Source of the DNA: Actinomycetota bacterium
GTDB lineage: Bacteria > Actinomycetota > Thermoleophilia > Gaiellales > Gaiellaceae
Direction of reading: 5' to 3'
Assembly: GCA_020029625.1 (NCBI GenBank)
Contig: JAIBJP010000005.1
Location: 1-29,364, forward strand
Length of the DNA stretch: 29,364 bases
Both the position numbers and the translations under genes were made by a program. The notes under the pieces are model-generated. The model ran no database searches and was not told the DNA's origin. It saw nothing but the letters and a program-made list of their open reading frames with translations. Shown piece by piece: positions 1-7,181 of the stretch (the stretch's first letter is position 1; the number at the start of each line of letters is the position of its first letter).

Positions 1-1115
1 ACGTCGTCTTCGTTGCGTTGCCTCTCTGCGGCTTCCTCCTCGCGCGCGCGATCCTGAGCGACGGTGCCGACACTCGCCTGCTCCTGGCCGGCCTCGGGGC
101 GGTGGTCGTTCCGGCGGGGCTCTTCTTCGCCTGGCTAGTCCAGTTTCTCGGGGACACCGGGAGCCGCCCTCCGGTCCGCTTCACGCAACAGGTCGAGGAG
201 ATCGGCGCGGGACTGCAGCTGCGTCCCGAGCAGATGGCGTGGGGCGGAGGCGTCAAGGTCGCTGCGTTCGTGGCGGTCCCGCTGGCGCTCCTCGCGGGCG
301 GGCGGCGCTGGGCCGCCTACGTGCTCGGGGGAACCGCGGCTCTCGCGGTCACGGCCCTCGTCCCGCCGGTCTTCGAGCGCTTCGCCGACGCCGTCTCGCT
401 GTCCCAGGCCGTGCGGCTGGCAAGCTTCCTGCCGCTCCCCTTCGCGCTCGCCGGCGCGGCTGCGCTCGCCGGGAGAGCTCGAGCCCTCGGTGCAGCCTCC
501 GCGCTCGCCGCCGGGATCGGGTTCGAGCTCGCGTACCGACACCCGCTGACAGGAGCCGCGTGGGCGGTCTGGCTGGCCGCCCTCACCGCCACCGGCGGGC
601 TTGCCCTCTTCGTCGCTCTGCGCCCTTTCTTTCTGGACGAATCCGGTCACGGCGGGTGGACAGTCCTCGCCGCCGTCGCGCTCACCCTCCCGGTGGCGGT
701 CAGCGGCTTCGCCGGCTACGGGCGGTGGGACAAGCCCGATCCGTACGGGCTCACGCCCGGCCTCACGCGCGCCCTCGACGAAGACATCCGGCCGCTGGCG
801 ACCGTGCTCGCGCCGAGCGCGACGTCCTACCGGATCGCCGGCTACGCCCCCGTCCGGATCGTCGTGGCGCCGCCCGGCCACGTCGCCTTCAACGCCGAGG
901 ACGACTACCGCGAACGTCTTCGCGCCGCACGGCTCTTCTTCCTTGAGCCGTCGACAACGCCCGCCCAGCGGGCCGCCATCCTGAGGCGCTACGACGTCGG
1001 CTGGGTGGTTGTGGACGAGACTCGCGGTCGTCCGAGCCTGCCGCCGGGGCTGAAACTCGAGTACGGGGACGAGCGCTACTCGCTCTACCGCGTTGGCAGG
1101 GAGGAGCAGGCCTGA
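1..1115 (+). CDS. Polytopic membrane protein, C-terminal part (5' end outside window)
   Basis: The frame is open from base 3 and has no convincing start, so this is the 3' part of a longer gene that begins before the window. The visible ~370 residues hold about seven or eight hydrophobic segments up to roughly base 720. A soluble C-terminal domain of ~130 residues follows, with a Rossmann-like alternation (ARLFFLEPS, YDVGWVVVDE). That layout, many membrane helices followed by a small domain asking whether a residue pair is at hand, is common in actinobacterial GT-C-like (PMT/ArnT-type) glycosyltransferase relatives, but the catalytic N-terminal loop is not in view. Function is therefore only inferred. 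It ends 22 nt before the FtsB-like gene, on the same strand. Confidence 0.75.
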   Translation, partial: VVFVALPLCGFLLARAILSDGADTRLLLAGLGAVVVPAGLFFAWLVQFLGDTGSRPPVRFTQQVEEIGAGLQLRPEQMAWGGGVKVAAFVAVPLALLAGGRRWAAYVLGGTAALAVTALVPPVFERFADAVSLSQAVRLASFLPLPFALAGAAALAGRARALGAASALAAGIGFELAYRHPLTGAAWAVWLAALTATGGLALFVALRPFFLDESGHGGWTVLAAVALTLPVAVSGFAGYGRWDKPDPYGLTPGLTRALDEDIRPLATVLAPSATSYRIAGYAPVRIVVAPPGHVAFNAEDDYRERLRAARLFFLEPSTTPAQRAAILRRYDVGWVVVDETRGRPSLPPGLKLEYGDERYSLYRVGREEQA

Positions 1116-1137
1116 GGCGGTCGAATGCCGCGGGTCC

Positions 1138-1452
1138 ATGCCACGCCGCAGACGACCTTCGCGCTCCTCCATCGCTCTTCGCTGGCTGGGGGTCGCGGCG
1201 CTCGTCGCCATCGCGCTCTCGTACGTCCATCCGCTCCGGAGCTACGAGGCGGCCCGCGCGCGTGTACAGGAGCGGCAGGTCGAGCTGGCCGCGCTCGAGC
1301 GCGAGAACGCCCGTCTGACGCACCGGCTCGCGCTTGCGGGCGAGGATTCCTTCGTCGAGCGAGAGGCCCGGCGTCTCGGCCTGGTGCGGCCAGGCGAGCG
1401 CCTCTTCATCGTGAAGGGCGTCGAAGACTTGAGGAAGGCCTCGGTACGATGA
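1138..1452 (+). CDS. FtsB/DivIC-like septum formation initiator protein
   Basis: This 104-residue bitopic protein has a basic N-terminus (MPRRRRPSRS), one transmembrane helix at about residues 14-32, and a heptad-like coiled coil at about 36-70 rich in Glu, Arg, Ala and Leu. The motif EREARRLGLVRPGE follows, which is characteristic of the DivIC/FtsB family (PF04977). In that family the protein bridges FtsL and FtsQ in the divisome at the cytoplasmic membrane. The ATG at 1138 gives the short basic tail usual for the family; a start at 1093 would overlap the preceding gene. DUF501 follows 4 nt after the stop, the same order as in mycobacteria (Rv1024-Rv1025). The family call is firm; the precise role is inferred. 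Confidence 0.88.
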   Translation: MPRRRRPSRSSIALRWLGVAALVAIALSYVHPLRSYEAARARVQERQVELAALERENARLTHRLALAGEDSFVEREARRLGLVRPGERLFIVKGVEDLRKASVR

Positions 1453-1456
1453 TCTG

Positions 1457-1936
1457 GTGGACGACGAACGAGTCGTTTCCTGGCAGCTCGGCCGCCCCGC
1501 CCGCGCGTTTCGGCGGGTGGCGGTGCGCTGCCCGCACGGCTTTCCAGCGGTTACCGAGCAGGCTCCGTTCGGGGACGACGGGACGCCGTTCCCGACGACC
1601 TACTATCTGACCTGCCCCTGGCTCGTGGCGGGAATCGCCCGCGTCGAGGCCTCGGGTGGGGTGGAGCGGTTCTCCCGGGCGGCCGCAGCGGATCCTGGCC
1701 TGCGGGAAAGCCTCGAGCATGCGGACGCGGAGCAGCGGCGCATCCGACCCGAGCTCGAGGTCGGCATCGCCGGAACGCGAAAGCCGGACAACCTCAAATG
1801 CCTGCACGCGCACGCCGCCTTCGCCCTGGCGCGGCCGGGCTACGAGCTCGGCGACCGGATCATGGCCGAGATCGCCGAGCCCTGGTGCCCTGACGCACGT
1901 TGCGGGGATGCTTTGGCGGGTAGGAACCGCGAATGA
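1457..1936 (+). CDS. DUF501 family protein
   Basis: This 159-residue soluble protein matches the DUF501 pattern (PF04417): an N-terminal RCPHGFP, a central PTTYYLTCP, and a C-terminal KCLHAHAAFALA followed by a Cys pair (WCPDARCG). The conserved Cys and His residues suggest metal or redox chemistry, but no biochemical function is established for the family. The GTG start at 1457 lies 4 nt after the FtsB-like stop, and the next gene overlaps its stop as ATGA, so all three are probably one operon. A TACGAT hexamer ends 6 nt before the GTG and could support a secondary leaderless transcript, but TAnnnT is short and may be chance. In other actinobacteria this gene also follows the FtsB homologue. 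Confidence 0.88.
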   Translation: MDDERVVSWQLGRPARAFRRVAVRCPHGFPAVTEQAPFGDDGTPFPTTYYLTCPWLVAGIARVEASGGVERFSRAAAADPGLRESLEHADAEQRRIRPELEVGIAGTRKPDNLKCLHAHAAFALARPGYELGDRIMAEIAEPWCPDARCGDALAGRNRE

Positions 1937-2250
1937 CTCGCCTGCAGGCGGTCCGCCACCAGTGGGACGAGGGCAAGCGGCGCCTCGCCACAGAAGGCGA
2001 GAACACCTCTCGCTCGCGCCATCTGGATCTCCTCGTCGGGGCGGTCATCGAGGAGTTGCGGAGGCGCATCGGGCAGACATTCACGCTGGGCGAGCTCGCC
2101 GGCGCCTACGAGGGCGCGGACGACTGGGTGCGCGAGGTGATCGTCAGCTCCGCACCGCCCCGATCGCGTGCCGGGATCCGTGATGCGGCCATCGTCCAGG
2201 ACGCTGCGTTCGCGCGCTACGCCCAGGGCGCAAGCGACTACAGCCCCTGA
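1933..2250 (+). CDS. Conserved-looking small protein of unknown function
   Basis: I do not recognise this 105-residue soluble protein. The first half is helical and charged (QWDEGKRRLATEGE, HLDLLVGAVIEELRRRIG). A segment resembling a small helical domain follows (FTLGELAGAYEGADDWVREVI), and the tail is AAIVQDAAFARYAQGASDY. There is no signal peptide or transmembrane segment. The start overlaps the DUF501 stop as ATGA, so translation is probably coupled. The next gene starts directly after this stop, without a gap. Codon use matches the neighbours, and the position between DUF501 and a membrane anchor suggests it belongs to the division-linked operon. It does not resemble the Ppx/GppA phosphatase that often follows DUF501 elsewhere. 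Confidence 0.75.
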   Translation: MTRLQAVRHQWDEGKRRLATEGENTSRSRHLDLLVGAVIEELRRRIGQTFTLGELAGAYEGADDWVREVIVSSAPPRSRAGIRDAAIVQDAAFARYAQGASDYSP

Positions 2251-2505
2251 GTGGCGAGCTCCGGCCGCCACACGTCCTCCCTGGCTCGCGAGCGTGCCCG
2301 CGGGCGCCGCGCCCGTAGCAGCCGGCGAATGCTGCGCTGGAGCGGCGGCTTGCTCCTCCTCGCGCTTGTCTTCTTTGTCGGCCTGGCGGTCGGAATGGCC
2401 CTCGAGGACAACGGGAAAACGGGCGACCAAACGCTCGTCCGCACGTTACTTCCAACCACGCTGACGCCACGCGAAACGGTAACCGTTACGGTTTCAAAAC
2501 CGTGA
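2251..2505 (+). CDS. Small single-pass membrane protein, unknown function
   Basis: This 84-residue protein has a very basic N-terminus (RERARGRRARSSRR), one hydrophobic helix at about residues 31-50 (LLLLALVFFVGLAVGMAL) and a short Thr/Val-rich tail on the far side (TLTPRETVTVTVSKP). By the positive-inside rule the tail is extracytoplasmic. The GTG start sits immediately after the TGA of the previous gene, so it is the last gene of the run from the FtsB-like gene. The Val-Thr repeat at the C-terminus is encoded by DNA that is also a nest of inverted repeats just upstream of the next promoter. No family is recognised. Confidence 0.65.
   Translation: MASSGRHTSSLARERARGRRARSSRRMLRWSGGLLLLALVFFVGLAVGMALEDNGKTGDQTLVRTLLPTTLTPRETVTVTVSKP
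2475..2503. promoter_or_regulatory. Nested inverted repeats, possible operator
   Basis: Two inverted repeats lie side by side. The first is AACGGT-A-ACCGTT (2475-2487), with perfect 6-bp arms around one base. The second is ACGGTTT-CA-AAACCGT (2488-2503), with perfect 7-bp arms. They end 3 nt before the -35 element of the next promoter, a good place for an operator. They also encode the Thr-Val-Thr-Val tail of the preceding small protein, and that repetitive peptide could create part of the symmetry. The second repeat reaches beyond the Val-Thr codons, so coding alone does not explain it. Confidence 0.4.
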
Positions 2506-2506
2506 G

Positions 2507-2535
2507 TTGGGAAGAAAGTAGAGGTTTGGTAGATT
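2507..2535 (+). promoter_or_regulatory. Sigma-70-type promoter for the HTH-receiver regulator
   Basis: A TTGGGA -35 (2507-2512), a spacer of exactly 17 bp and a TAGATT -10 (2530-2535) form one of the two best two-part promoters I found here. Transcription would begin near 2542, giving a leader of only about 8 nt to the ATG at 2550. This argues for starting the regulator at 2550 and not at the GTG at 2502, which lies upstream of the promoter. Confidence 0.6.
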
Positions 2536-2549
2536 TTGGCCCTGCCACC

Positions 2550-3155
2550 ATGGCCGCAGGACAACGCCGCATTGCGACACGGGAGCGACAGGCGGGGGGC
2601 GGCCCCGAATGGCTGACGCTCGGCCAGGCGGCCACGTATCTGGGGGTCGCGCAGAGCACCGTGCGCAAGTGGTCGGACGGCGGTCGGCTGGCCGCCTTCT
2701 ATACGCCGGGCCACCATAGGCGCTTCCGCCGCGGCGACCTCGACGACTTCCTGGCCGGATCGCGCAGCACTCCTCTGCGCGGCACGCCGGTCGTGCTCGT
2801 CGTCGACGACGACGAGCGCCTGCGCGAGTTCGTGCGCGTGAACCTCGAGATGGACGGCTACTCGGTGCGCGAAGCCGCTAACGCCGAGGAAGGCCTCGCT
2901 GCGCTCGAGGAGGAGCTTCCCGATCTCATCCTCCTCGACGTGATGATGCCCGGCATGAGCGGCTACGAGATGCTCCAGGCGGTCCAGGACCGGCACGGGG
3001 TCGGGACGATCCCCGTGATCATGTTCAGCGGCCAGGCCGACGAGTCTCCCGAGCGGGCGGCCGAGCGCGGGGCGCAGGCCTTTCTCGGGAAGCCGGTCGA
3101 TCCCCAAACGCTGATCGAGTCGACCAAGCAGCTCATCCGGGCCTCGCGGGCGTAG
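2550..3155 (+). CDS. HTH (BldC/excisionase-like) - receiver domain regulator
   Basis: This 201-residue protein has a MerR-type/excisionase helix-turn-helix first (about residues 20-72: LGQAATYLGVAQSTVRKW, then TPGHHRRFRRGDLDDFL) and a complete CheY-like receiver second (about 78-197). The receiver shows the acidic pair (VVDDDE), the phospho-acceptor Asp in LLDVMMPGMSG, and the conserved Lys in FLGKPVD. Most response regulators have the opposite order. No histidine kinase is adjacent. The ATG at 2550 is favoured because the promoter ends at 2535. The PAP2 gene follows in the same reading frame directly after the TAG stop. Phosphorylation-controlled DNA binding is inferred from the two domains; the targets are unknown. 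Confidence 0.9.
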   Translation: MAAGQRRIATRERQAGGGPEWLTLGQAATYLGVAQSTVRKWSDGGRLAAFYTPGHHRRFRRGDLDDFLAGSRSTPLRGTPVVLVVDDDERLREFVRVNLEMDGYSVREAANAEEGLAALEEELPDLILLDVMMPGMSGYEMLQAVQDRHGVGTIPVIMFSGQADESPERAAERGAQAFLGKPVDPQTLIESTKQLIRASRA

Positions 3156-3245
3156 ACAGCAGTAGCCAGCCTAGACCGCAGCCTCTTTCTCTGGGTCGTC
3201 GAGCACCGGGCGGGCTGGCTCGATCCCATCTTCGTCGCCCTGTCG

Positions 3246-3725
3246 GTGGTGGGCTTCGCGGGCCTCGTCTGGATCGCGCTGGCGCCTTTCGTCGCCTACC
3301 TCGCGAAGCGGAACGCCCTCTTCGCGACGGCCTTCACGGCCACATGCGTCTGGTCGGCGGATCTGATCGCGTTCGGGCTCAAGGCGGCGACGGACCGAGC
3401 GCGGCCGTTCGAGACCATTCCGCAGGCCGACCCGCTCCTCGGGGCGACAGTCGGCCAGTCGATGCCCTCCGGCCACGCCGCCACCAGCTTCGCGGGGGCC
3501 GTCATCCTGAGCTACTTCCTGCCGCGCTCGGCGCCGTATGTGTTTCTGCTTGCCACCGCGATCGCGTTCTCGCGCATCTACGTGGGGGTGCACTACCCGT
3601 CTGACGTCGTGGCCGGTGCGGCCCTCGGCGCGGCAGTCGGCTTCGCCGGCCTCGGGCTGCTCAGACTTCTTCGGCGGACTTCAGGAGGCCGGCGGCGATC
3701 AGAAGGAGGGCCGCGAGCAGGCTGA
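3246..3725 (+). CDS. PAP2-family membrane phosphatase (start uncertain)
   Basis: The three PAP2 signature motifs are present: KAATDRARP (KxxxxxxRP), MPSGHAATS (PSGH) and SRIYVGVHYPSDV (SRxxxxxHxxxD). About five hydrophobic segments surround them. Such enzymes dephosphorylate undecaprenyl pyrophosphate or phosphatidate-type lipids at the membrane. The first canonical start is GTG 3246. However, the same frame upstream (3171-3245) reads LDRSLFLWVVEHRAGW then LDPIFVALS, a typical PAP2 N-terminus, so the real protein begins earlier. Between the regulator's TAG (3153-3155) and 3240 there is no ATG, GTG, TTG or CTG in frame. The last 65 bp overlap the convergent minus-strand gene, and the Arg/Gly-rich tail is probably a by-product of that overlap. 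Confidence 0.88.
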   Translation: MVGFAGLVWIALAPFVAYLAKRNALFATAFTATCVWSADLIAFGLKAATDRARPFETIPQADPLLGATVGQSMPSGHAATSFAGAVILSYFLPRSAPYVFLLATAIAFSRIYVGVHYPSDVVAGAALGAAVGFAGLGLLRLLRRTSGGRRRSEGGPRAG

Positions 3726-4092
3726 TCCAGATGCCGATGCTCCTCCCCGCGGGAGCAAAGTCGTCCGGGATGGAGATGAGCCTGACGAGCACGAAGACCG
3801 TTCCGACGGAGCCGAGCCCGGCGATGACCATTCCGAGGGGCACCGTCGGAGGCAGCTCGAATCCGGTGGCGCGGAGGACGAGGAAGCCCAGGACGGCGAG
3901 ACCGATGAAGAAGACGAGCTTGCCGAGCGTGCCGGTGTGCCAGCCCGTGATCGAGACCGTGAACCCCTCGCTCGAAACCGTGTACCAGCTCATGAAGGAG
4001 CTGAGGGCCAGCACGAGGCCGCCGAGCCAGGCGAGCAATTCCCCGGGCGCGCGCAACGTCCCTGGCGGAAGGCCAGGTCTCGGGCGTTCCAA
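3661..4092 (-). CDS. Four-helix membrane protein, unknown function
   Basis: This protein of about 143 residues has four hydrophobic segments: ELLAWLGGLVLALSSFMSWY, LGKLVFFIGLAVLGFLVLRA, VPLGMVIAGLGSVGTVFVLV, and WISLLAALLLIAAGLL near the end. A polar loop after the first helix (TVSSEGFTVSITGWHTG) would face outward. Proteins with this W-Y motif and four helices recur as hypotheticals in deep-branching actinobacteria. I know of no assigned function. The TTG start at 4092 begins 1 nt after the stop of the upstream minus gene, which implies an operon; TTG 4056, preceded by CAGGGA, is an alternative giving an N-terminus closer to the first helix. Its 3' end overlaps the PAP2 gene tail to tail. 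Confidence 0.75.
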   Translation of the reverse strand: MERPRPGLPPGTLRAPGELLAWLGGLVLALSSFMSWYTVSSEGFTVSITGWHTGTLGKLVFFIGLAVLGFLVLRATGFELPPTVPLGMVIAGLGSVGTVFVLVRLISIPDDFAPAGRSIGIWISLLAALLLIAAGLLKSAEEV

Positions 4093-4093
4093 C

Positions 4094-4402
4094 CTAGATC
4101 CCGAAGGCCGTCTGGATCTTCTCCCAGATCGAGAGGGCGAGAAAGATCGAGACGAAGAGGAGGACGCCGAGAAGGACGAGGAAACGGACGCGCGCGCGGC
4201 GAAGCTCCCGCCCGTGCTCGATCCGCGCGCGCCGGCGAGCCCGGGCGTGCGCGAACGCGCGCGGAATCGCCGTTGGGTCGATCGGCGGGTCTTCGACTGG
4301 AGGACGCTTGGGGGCGGGGGAGCCGATGAAAGCCGATTGTTGCCGCTCCGGCGGATGACCGCAAGCGGGTCCGGGAGCGCCTGTGGCTGACGGCCGAGCC
4401 AT
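4094..4402 (-). CDS. Small C-terminally anchored membrane protein, unknown function
   Basis: This protein of about 102 residues has a Pro-rich N-terminus (SPAPKRPPVEDPPIDPTAIP), an Arg/Ala-rich middle helix (AHARARRRARIEHGRELRRARVR) and a single C-terminal transmembrane helix (FLVLLGVLLFVSIFLAL), followed by a short amphipathic end (SIWEKIQTAFGI). It resembles a tail-anchored membrane adaptor, but no family is recognised. Only two starts are available in frame: ATG 4402 and GTG 4429. The first is chosen because the second lies inside the divergent phosphatase gene that starts at 4412. Even so, the two start codons are 9 nt apart, so the promoter of this gene must sit within that coding sequence. 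It is followed 1 nt later by the four-helix protein gene. Confidence 0.6.
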   Translation of the reverse strand: MARPSATGAPGPACGHPPERQQSAFIGSPAPKRPPVEDPPIDPTAIPRAFAHARARRRARIEHGRELRRARVRFLVLLGVLLFVSIFLALSIWEKIQTAFGI

Positions 4403-4405
4403 AAT
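4400..4405 (+). promoter_or_regulatory. -10 element CATAAT, leaderless start for the phosphatase
   Basis: CATAAT matches five of six bases of the TATAAT consensus and ends 6 nt before the ATG at 4412. Transcription would begin at or next to the start codon, and there is no Shine-Dalgarno. No good -35 is seen 16-18 bp upstream. Confidence 0.5.
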
Positions 4406-4411
4406 TCGGTC

Positions 4412-7147
4412 ATGACGGGGGTCGCGCACGAGCTTGAGCCGGAGGCAGTCGAAGCTCTGGCCGCCGCGGCGGAGAGGCTCCTCGAGGAGGGAGCGACCGA
4501 CCAGGCGCTGGTCGCCTTGGTCGAAGCGGTCGCGGTGGCGACCGGAGCCGATGTTGCAATTGTCCGCACGACCTCATCCCCAGGGGGCGAGCTCGTGGCG
4601 AGAGCCGTCGAGGCCGCGTCGCCCGCGCTGGCGGCCGAGGTCGAAGGCACCCGCCTTCGCGCGACCGACGTCCCCGGCGCGGAGAGCGCCATCGCCGCGA
4701 ACCAGCTTCCGGACGCCTTGCGCCGAGCGGCGGAGCGCGCGGGCGCCGCCGTTGCGCGGATCTACCCGGTTTTCCTCAACGGCCGTCCGGCGGCAACCGT
4801 CGAGCTCTACCGCGTGGAGGGGGAACTGTCCGGCAGGGAAGAGTTGCTGGGTCGCCTCGCCGCCGCTCATGTCGGCGTCGCGGTTCGGCTCGAGCGCGAG
4901 GCCGTAGTCGGCAACGGCGCTCGCGACGCCGGCGTTTCCTCTCTCGAGCTCTTCGGCGAGGCTCTGGCGGCCGGGGCGGACGAGACGGCGACGGCCGAGC
5001 ATGTCGTTCGGCTGGCGGCGGAGGCGACCGGCGCCGGGGCGGCCGTTCTCTGGCGAATCGAGAGCGACGCGCCGCCGACCTTCCTGGCCTCGTACGGCTC
5101 CGGCGAGCGACCGGCGTCCGGCGAGGCGGTGGAGCAAGCCTTGGCCGCCCTCCTGGAGCGCCCACGCAGCGGTGTCGGCGCCACGGCAGGCGGGAGCAAC
5201 GGCCTCCGGACCGCAACGCTTCCCCTCGGCGAGCCTCCCGTCGGCGTGCTCCAGCTCTATTTCGAGGACGGCGGGCCCGCTGCAGAGGAGCTCGAGCTGC
5301 TCTTGCCCTTCGCGGCCCGCGCGGCGCTCGCCTTGCGACGCAGTCGGCGGGTGGGGCTGATCACCCGCGCGCTCCAGCGGTCGCAGACCGTGATCGGCGT
5401 CGTCAGCCAGGCGATCGCCCAGCTCTCCCTGACCCACACGCTCGAGACCGCGGTCGAGCGAATCGCCGAGCTGACCGGCAGCGGGCACGTCGCCATCTAC
5501 CTTCGGGAGGGAGAGGGGCTGACCACCGCGGCCTCGCGCGGGCTGCAGGGTGCCGACGCAGACCTCGCGGAGCGACTGCTCGAGCTCGCGCTCGGGCCGT
5601 TTCGCGGACGCGGCTACGTCTTCATCGAGGACATGCGCCGCGACTCCCGCCTGCGCGGACTCGAGAGTACGTGGGAGCAGACGGGCATCCGCCGTGCCCT
5701 CTTCATTCCGCTGATCGTCCACGACGAGGTGATCGGCGCGCTCGGCGTGTTCAAGACGCGTGCGCGGCCCTACCGCGAGGGCGAGGAGGGTCTCCTCGTC
5801 GCGCTCTCGAGCCAGCTCGCGGTCGCGGTCCAGAACGCGCGCCTGCACGAGCGGGCGAAGGAGCTTGGTGAGCGGCTCGAACGCACGCTCGAGTCCGAGC
5901 GCCGCGCAGCGCGCCAGCTGCGCGGCCTCTACGAGATCTCGCACTCGTTCGCGGAGAGCCTCTCGCTCCAGGCGACGCTGGACGCGGTCGCCCGGAGCAT
6001 GGTCGAGCTTTTCGCCGTGGATGCAGCCGCCATCCGTATGCCGGACGAGCGGGGTGAGTCGCTCGAACTCCGAGCGGTGCACGTTGCCGACGCCAAGCTC
6101 GCGGACACGGCTCCCAAGCTCCTCGGCCAGCCGCAGCCCATGAGCGCGCCCACCGCGCGCCGCCTGCTGCGTTCCGGGCAGCCGATCCTGCTCGCGCCGG
6201 GCATGGCCACCGGCGAGGATGCGCACCGGTTCCTCGAGCCTTTCCTCGCCCAGGGCTCGACGGCCGCCGTGCTTCCACTAACGACGCCCGGGGAGATCCT
6301 GGGAACGCTGACGCTCCTCTCCCTCGACCCCGCCAAACCCATCGACCGCGACACGCTGGACACGGCGATGACCGTGAGCGGGCAGGCCGCCCTGGCGATC
6401 GACAACGCCCGTCTGTACCAGCAGCAGAAGGACTTTTCGGAGATGATGCAGCACTCCCTGCTGCCTCGTGAGCTCCCGGCCGTGCCAGGTCTCGACGTGG
6501 GCCACGTGTACGAATCCTCGGCTCGCGTGGACGTCGGCGGCGACGTCTACGACTTCCTCACGCTCGACGACGGCCGCCTCGCGATCATTCTCGGGGACGT
6601 CACCGGCAAGGGCATCCAGGCCGCCGCCGACATGGCCATGGCCAAGTTCAGCTTCCGCGCCCTCGCGCGCATGCACCCGGAGCCTGCTGACTTCCTCGCC
6701 CGCGCGAACGAGGTCATCGTCGACGAGATCGGGGTGGGGAAGTTCATCACCATGCTCTACGCGCTCGTCGACCCGAAGGCCCGCACGATCTCCTGCGCGA
6801 GCGCCGGCCATCCCGCCGCGAAGCTCGTCGATCCCGAAGGGAAGGTCACTCCCCTCGCTGGCCACGGCCTCGCGCTGGGGATCGAGCCCGACCAGGAGTA
6901 CGAGACCGAGCAGGCCGACCTTCAGCCCGGCGTCTCGGTCGTCCTCTACACGGACGGCGTTCCCGAGGCCCGTCGAGACGGCGAGATGTACGGCGAGGAG
7001 CGCCTGGACGAGCTCCTGGGCCGTCGCGCAGGCCTTGGCCCGCAGGAGCTGGCGGAGGCGATCCTGGCGGACTGCCAGAGCTTCGCCGGGGGCGAGCTCG
7101 GAGACGACTGCGCGCTCGTTTGTCTACGTCTTTCCGACTCTGGCTGA
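4412..7147 (+). CDS. Multi-GAF, SpoIIE/RsbU-type PP2C serine phosphatase
   Basis: This 911-residue cytosolic protein has four successive GAF-like sensory domains (about residues 15-160, 170-305, 318-475 and 510-665). A coiled coil at about 478-508 joins the third and fourth. A SpoIIE-type PP2C phosphatase domain (about 675-908) ends the protein. The catalytic domain has SLLPRELP, GGDVYDF (D711), GDVTGKG (D729), SAGHP, LYTDGVPEAR and the late metal-binding DD pair (D898, D899), so it should be active. Family members dephosphorylate anti-sigma-factor antagonists in partner-switching stress pathways. No antagonist or anti-sigma kinase gene lies nearby, so the partner is encoded elsewhere. The first two GAF regions are more divergent than the last two. 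Confidence 0.93.
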   Translation: MTGVAHELEPEAVEALAAAAERLLEEGATDQALVALVEAVAVATGADVAIVRTTSSPGGELVARAVEAASPALAAEVEGTRLRATDVPGAESAIAANQLPDALRRAAERAGAAVARIYPVFLNGRPAATVELYRVEGELSGREELLGRLAAAHVGVAVRLEREAVVGNGARDAGVSSLELFGEALAAGADETATAEHVVRLAAEATGAGAAVLWRIESDAPPTFLASYGSGERPASGEAVEQALAALLERPRSGVGATAGGSNGLRTATLPLGEPPVGVLQLYFEDGGPAAEELELLLPFAARAALALRRSRRVGLITRALQRSQTVIGVVSQAIAQLSLTHTLETAVERIAELTGSGHVAIYLREGEGLTTAASRGLQGADADLAERLLELALGPFRGRGYVFIEDMRRDSRLRGLESTWEQTGIRRALFIPLIVHDEVIGALGVFKTRARPYREGEEGLLVALSSQLAVAVQNARLHERAKELGERLERTLESERRAARQLRGLYEISHSFAESLSLQATLDAVARSMVELFAVDAAAIRMPDERGESLELRAVHVADAKLADTAPKLLGQPQPMSAPTARRLLRSGQPILLAPGMATGEDAHRFLEPFLAQGSTAAVLPLTTPGEILGTLTLLSLDPAKPIDRDTLDTAMTVSGQAALAIDNARLYQQQKDFSEMMQHSLLPRELPAVPGLDVGHVYESSARVDVGGDVYDFLTLDDGRLAIILGDVTGKGIQAAADMAMAKFSFRALARMHPEPADFLARANEVIVDEIGVGKFITMLYALVDPKARTISCASAGHPAAKLVDPEGKVTPLAGHGLALGIEPDQEYETEQADLQPGVSVVLYTDGVPEARRDGEMYGEERLDELLGRRAGLGPQELAEAILADCQSFAGGELGDDCALVCLRLSDSG

Positions 7148-7181
7148 GGGAGCGACATCCGCCCCCGCGCCCGCTGCGCTC

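Noticed and set aside
2502..2549. GTG 2502 as start of the HTH-receiver gene
   Set aside because: It would overlap the previous gene's stop, but the codons up to 2549 also contain a good promoter (TTGGGA-17-TAGATT), and the N-terminal extension is not domain-like.
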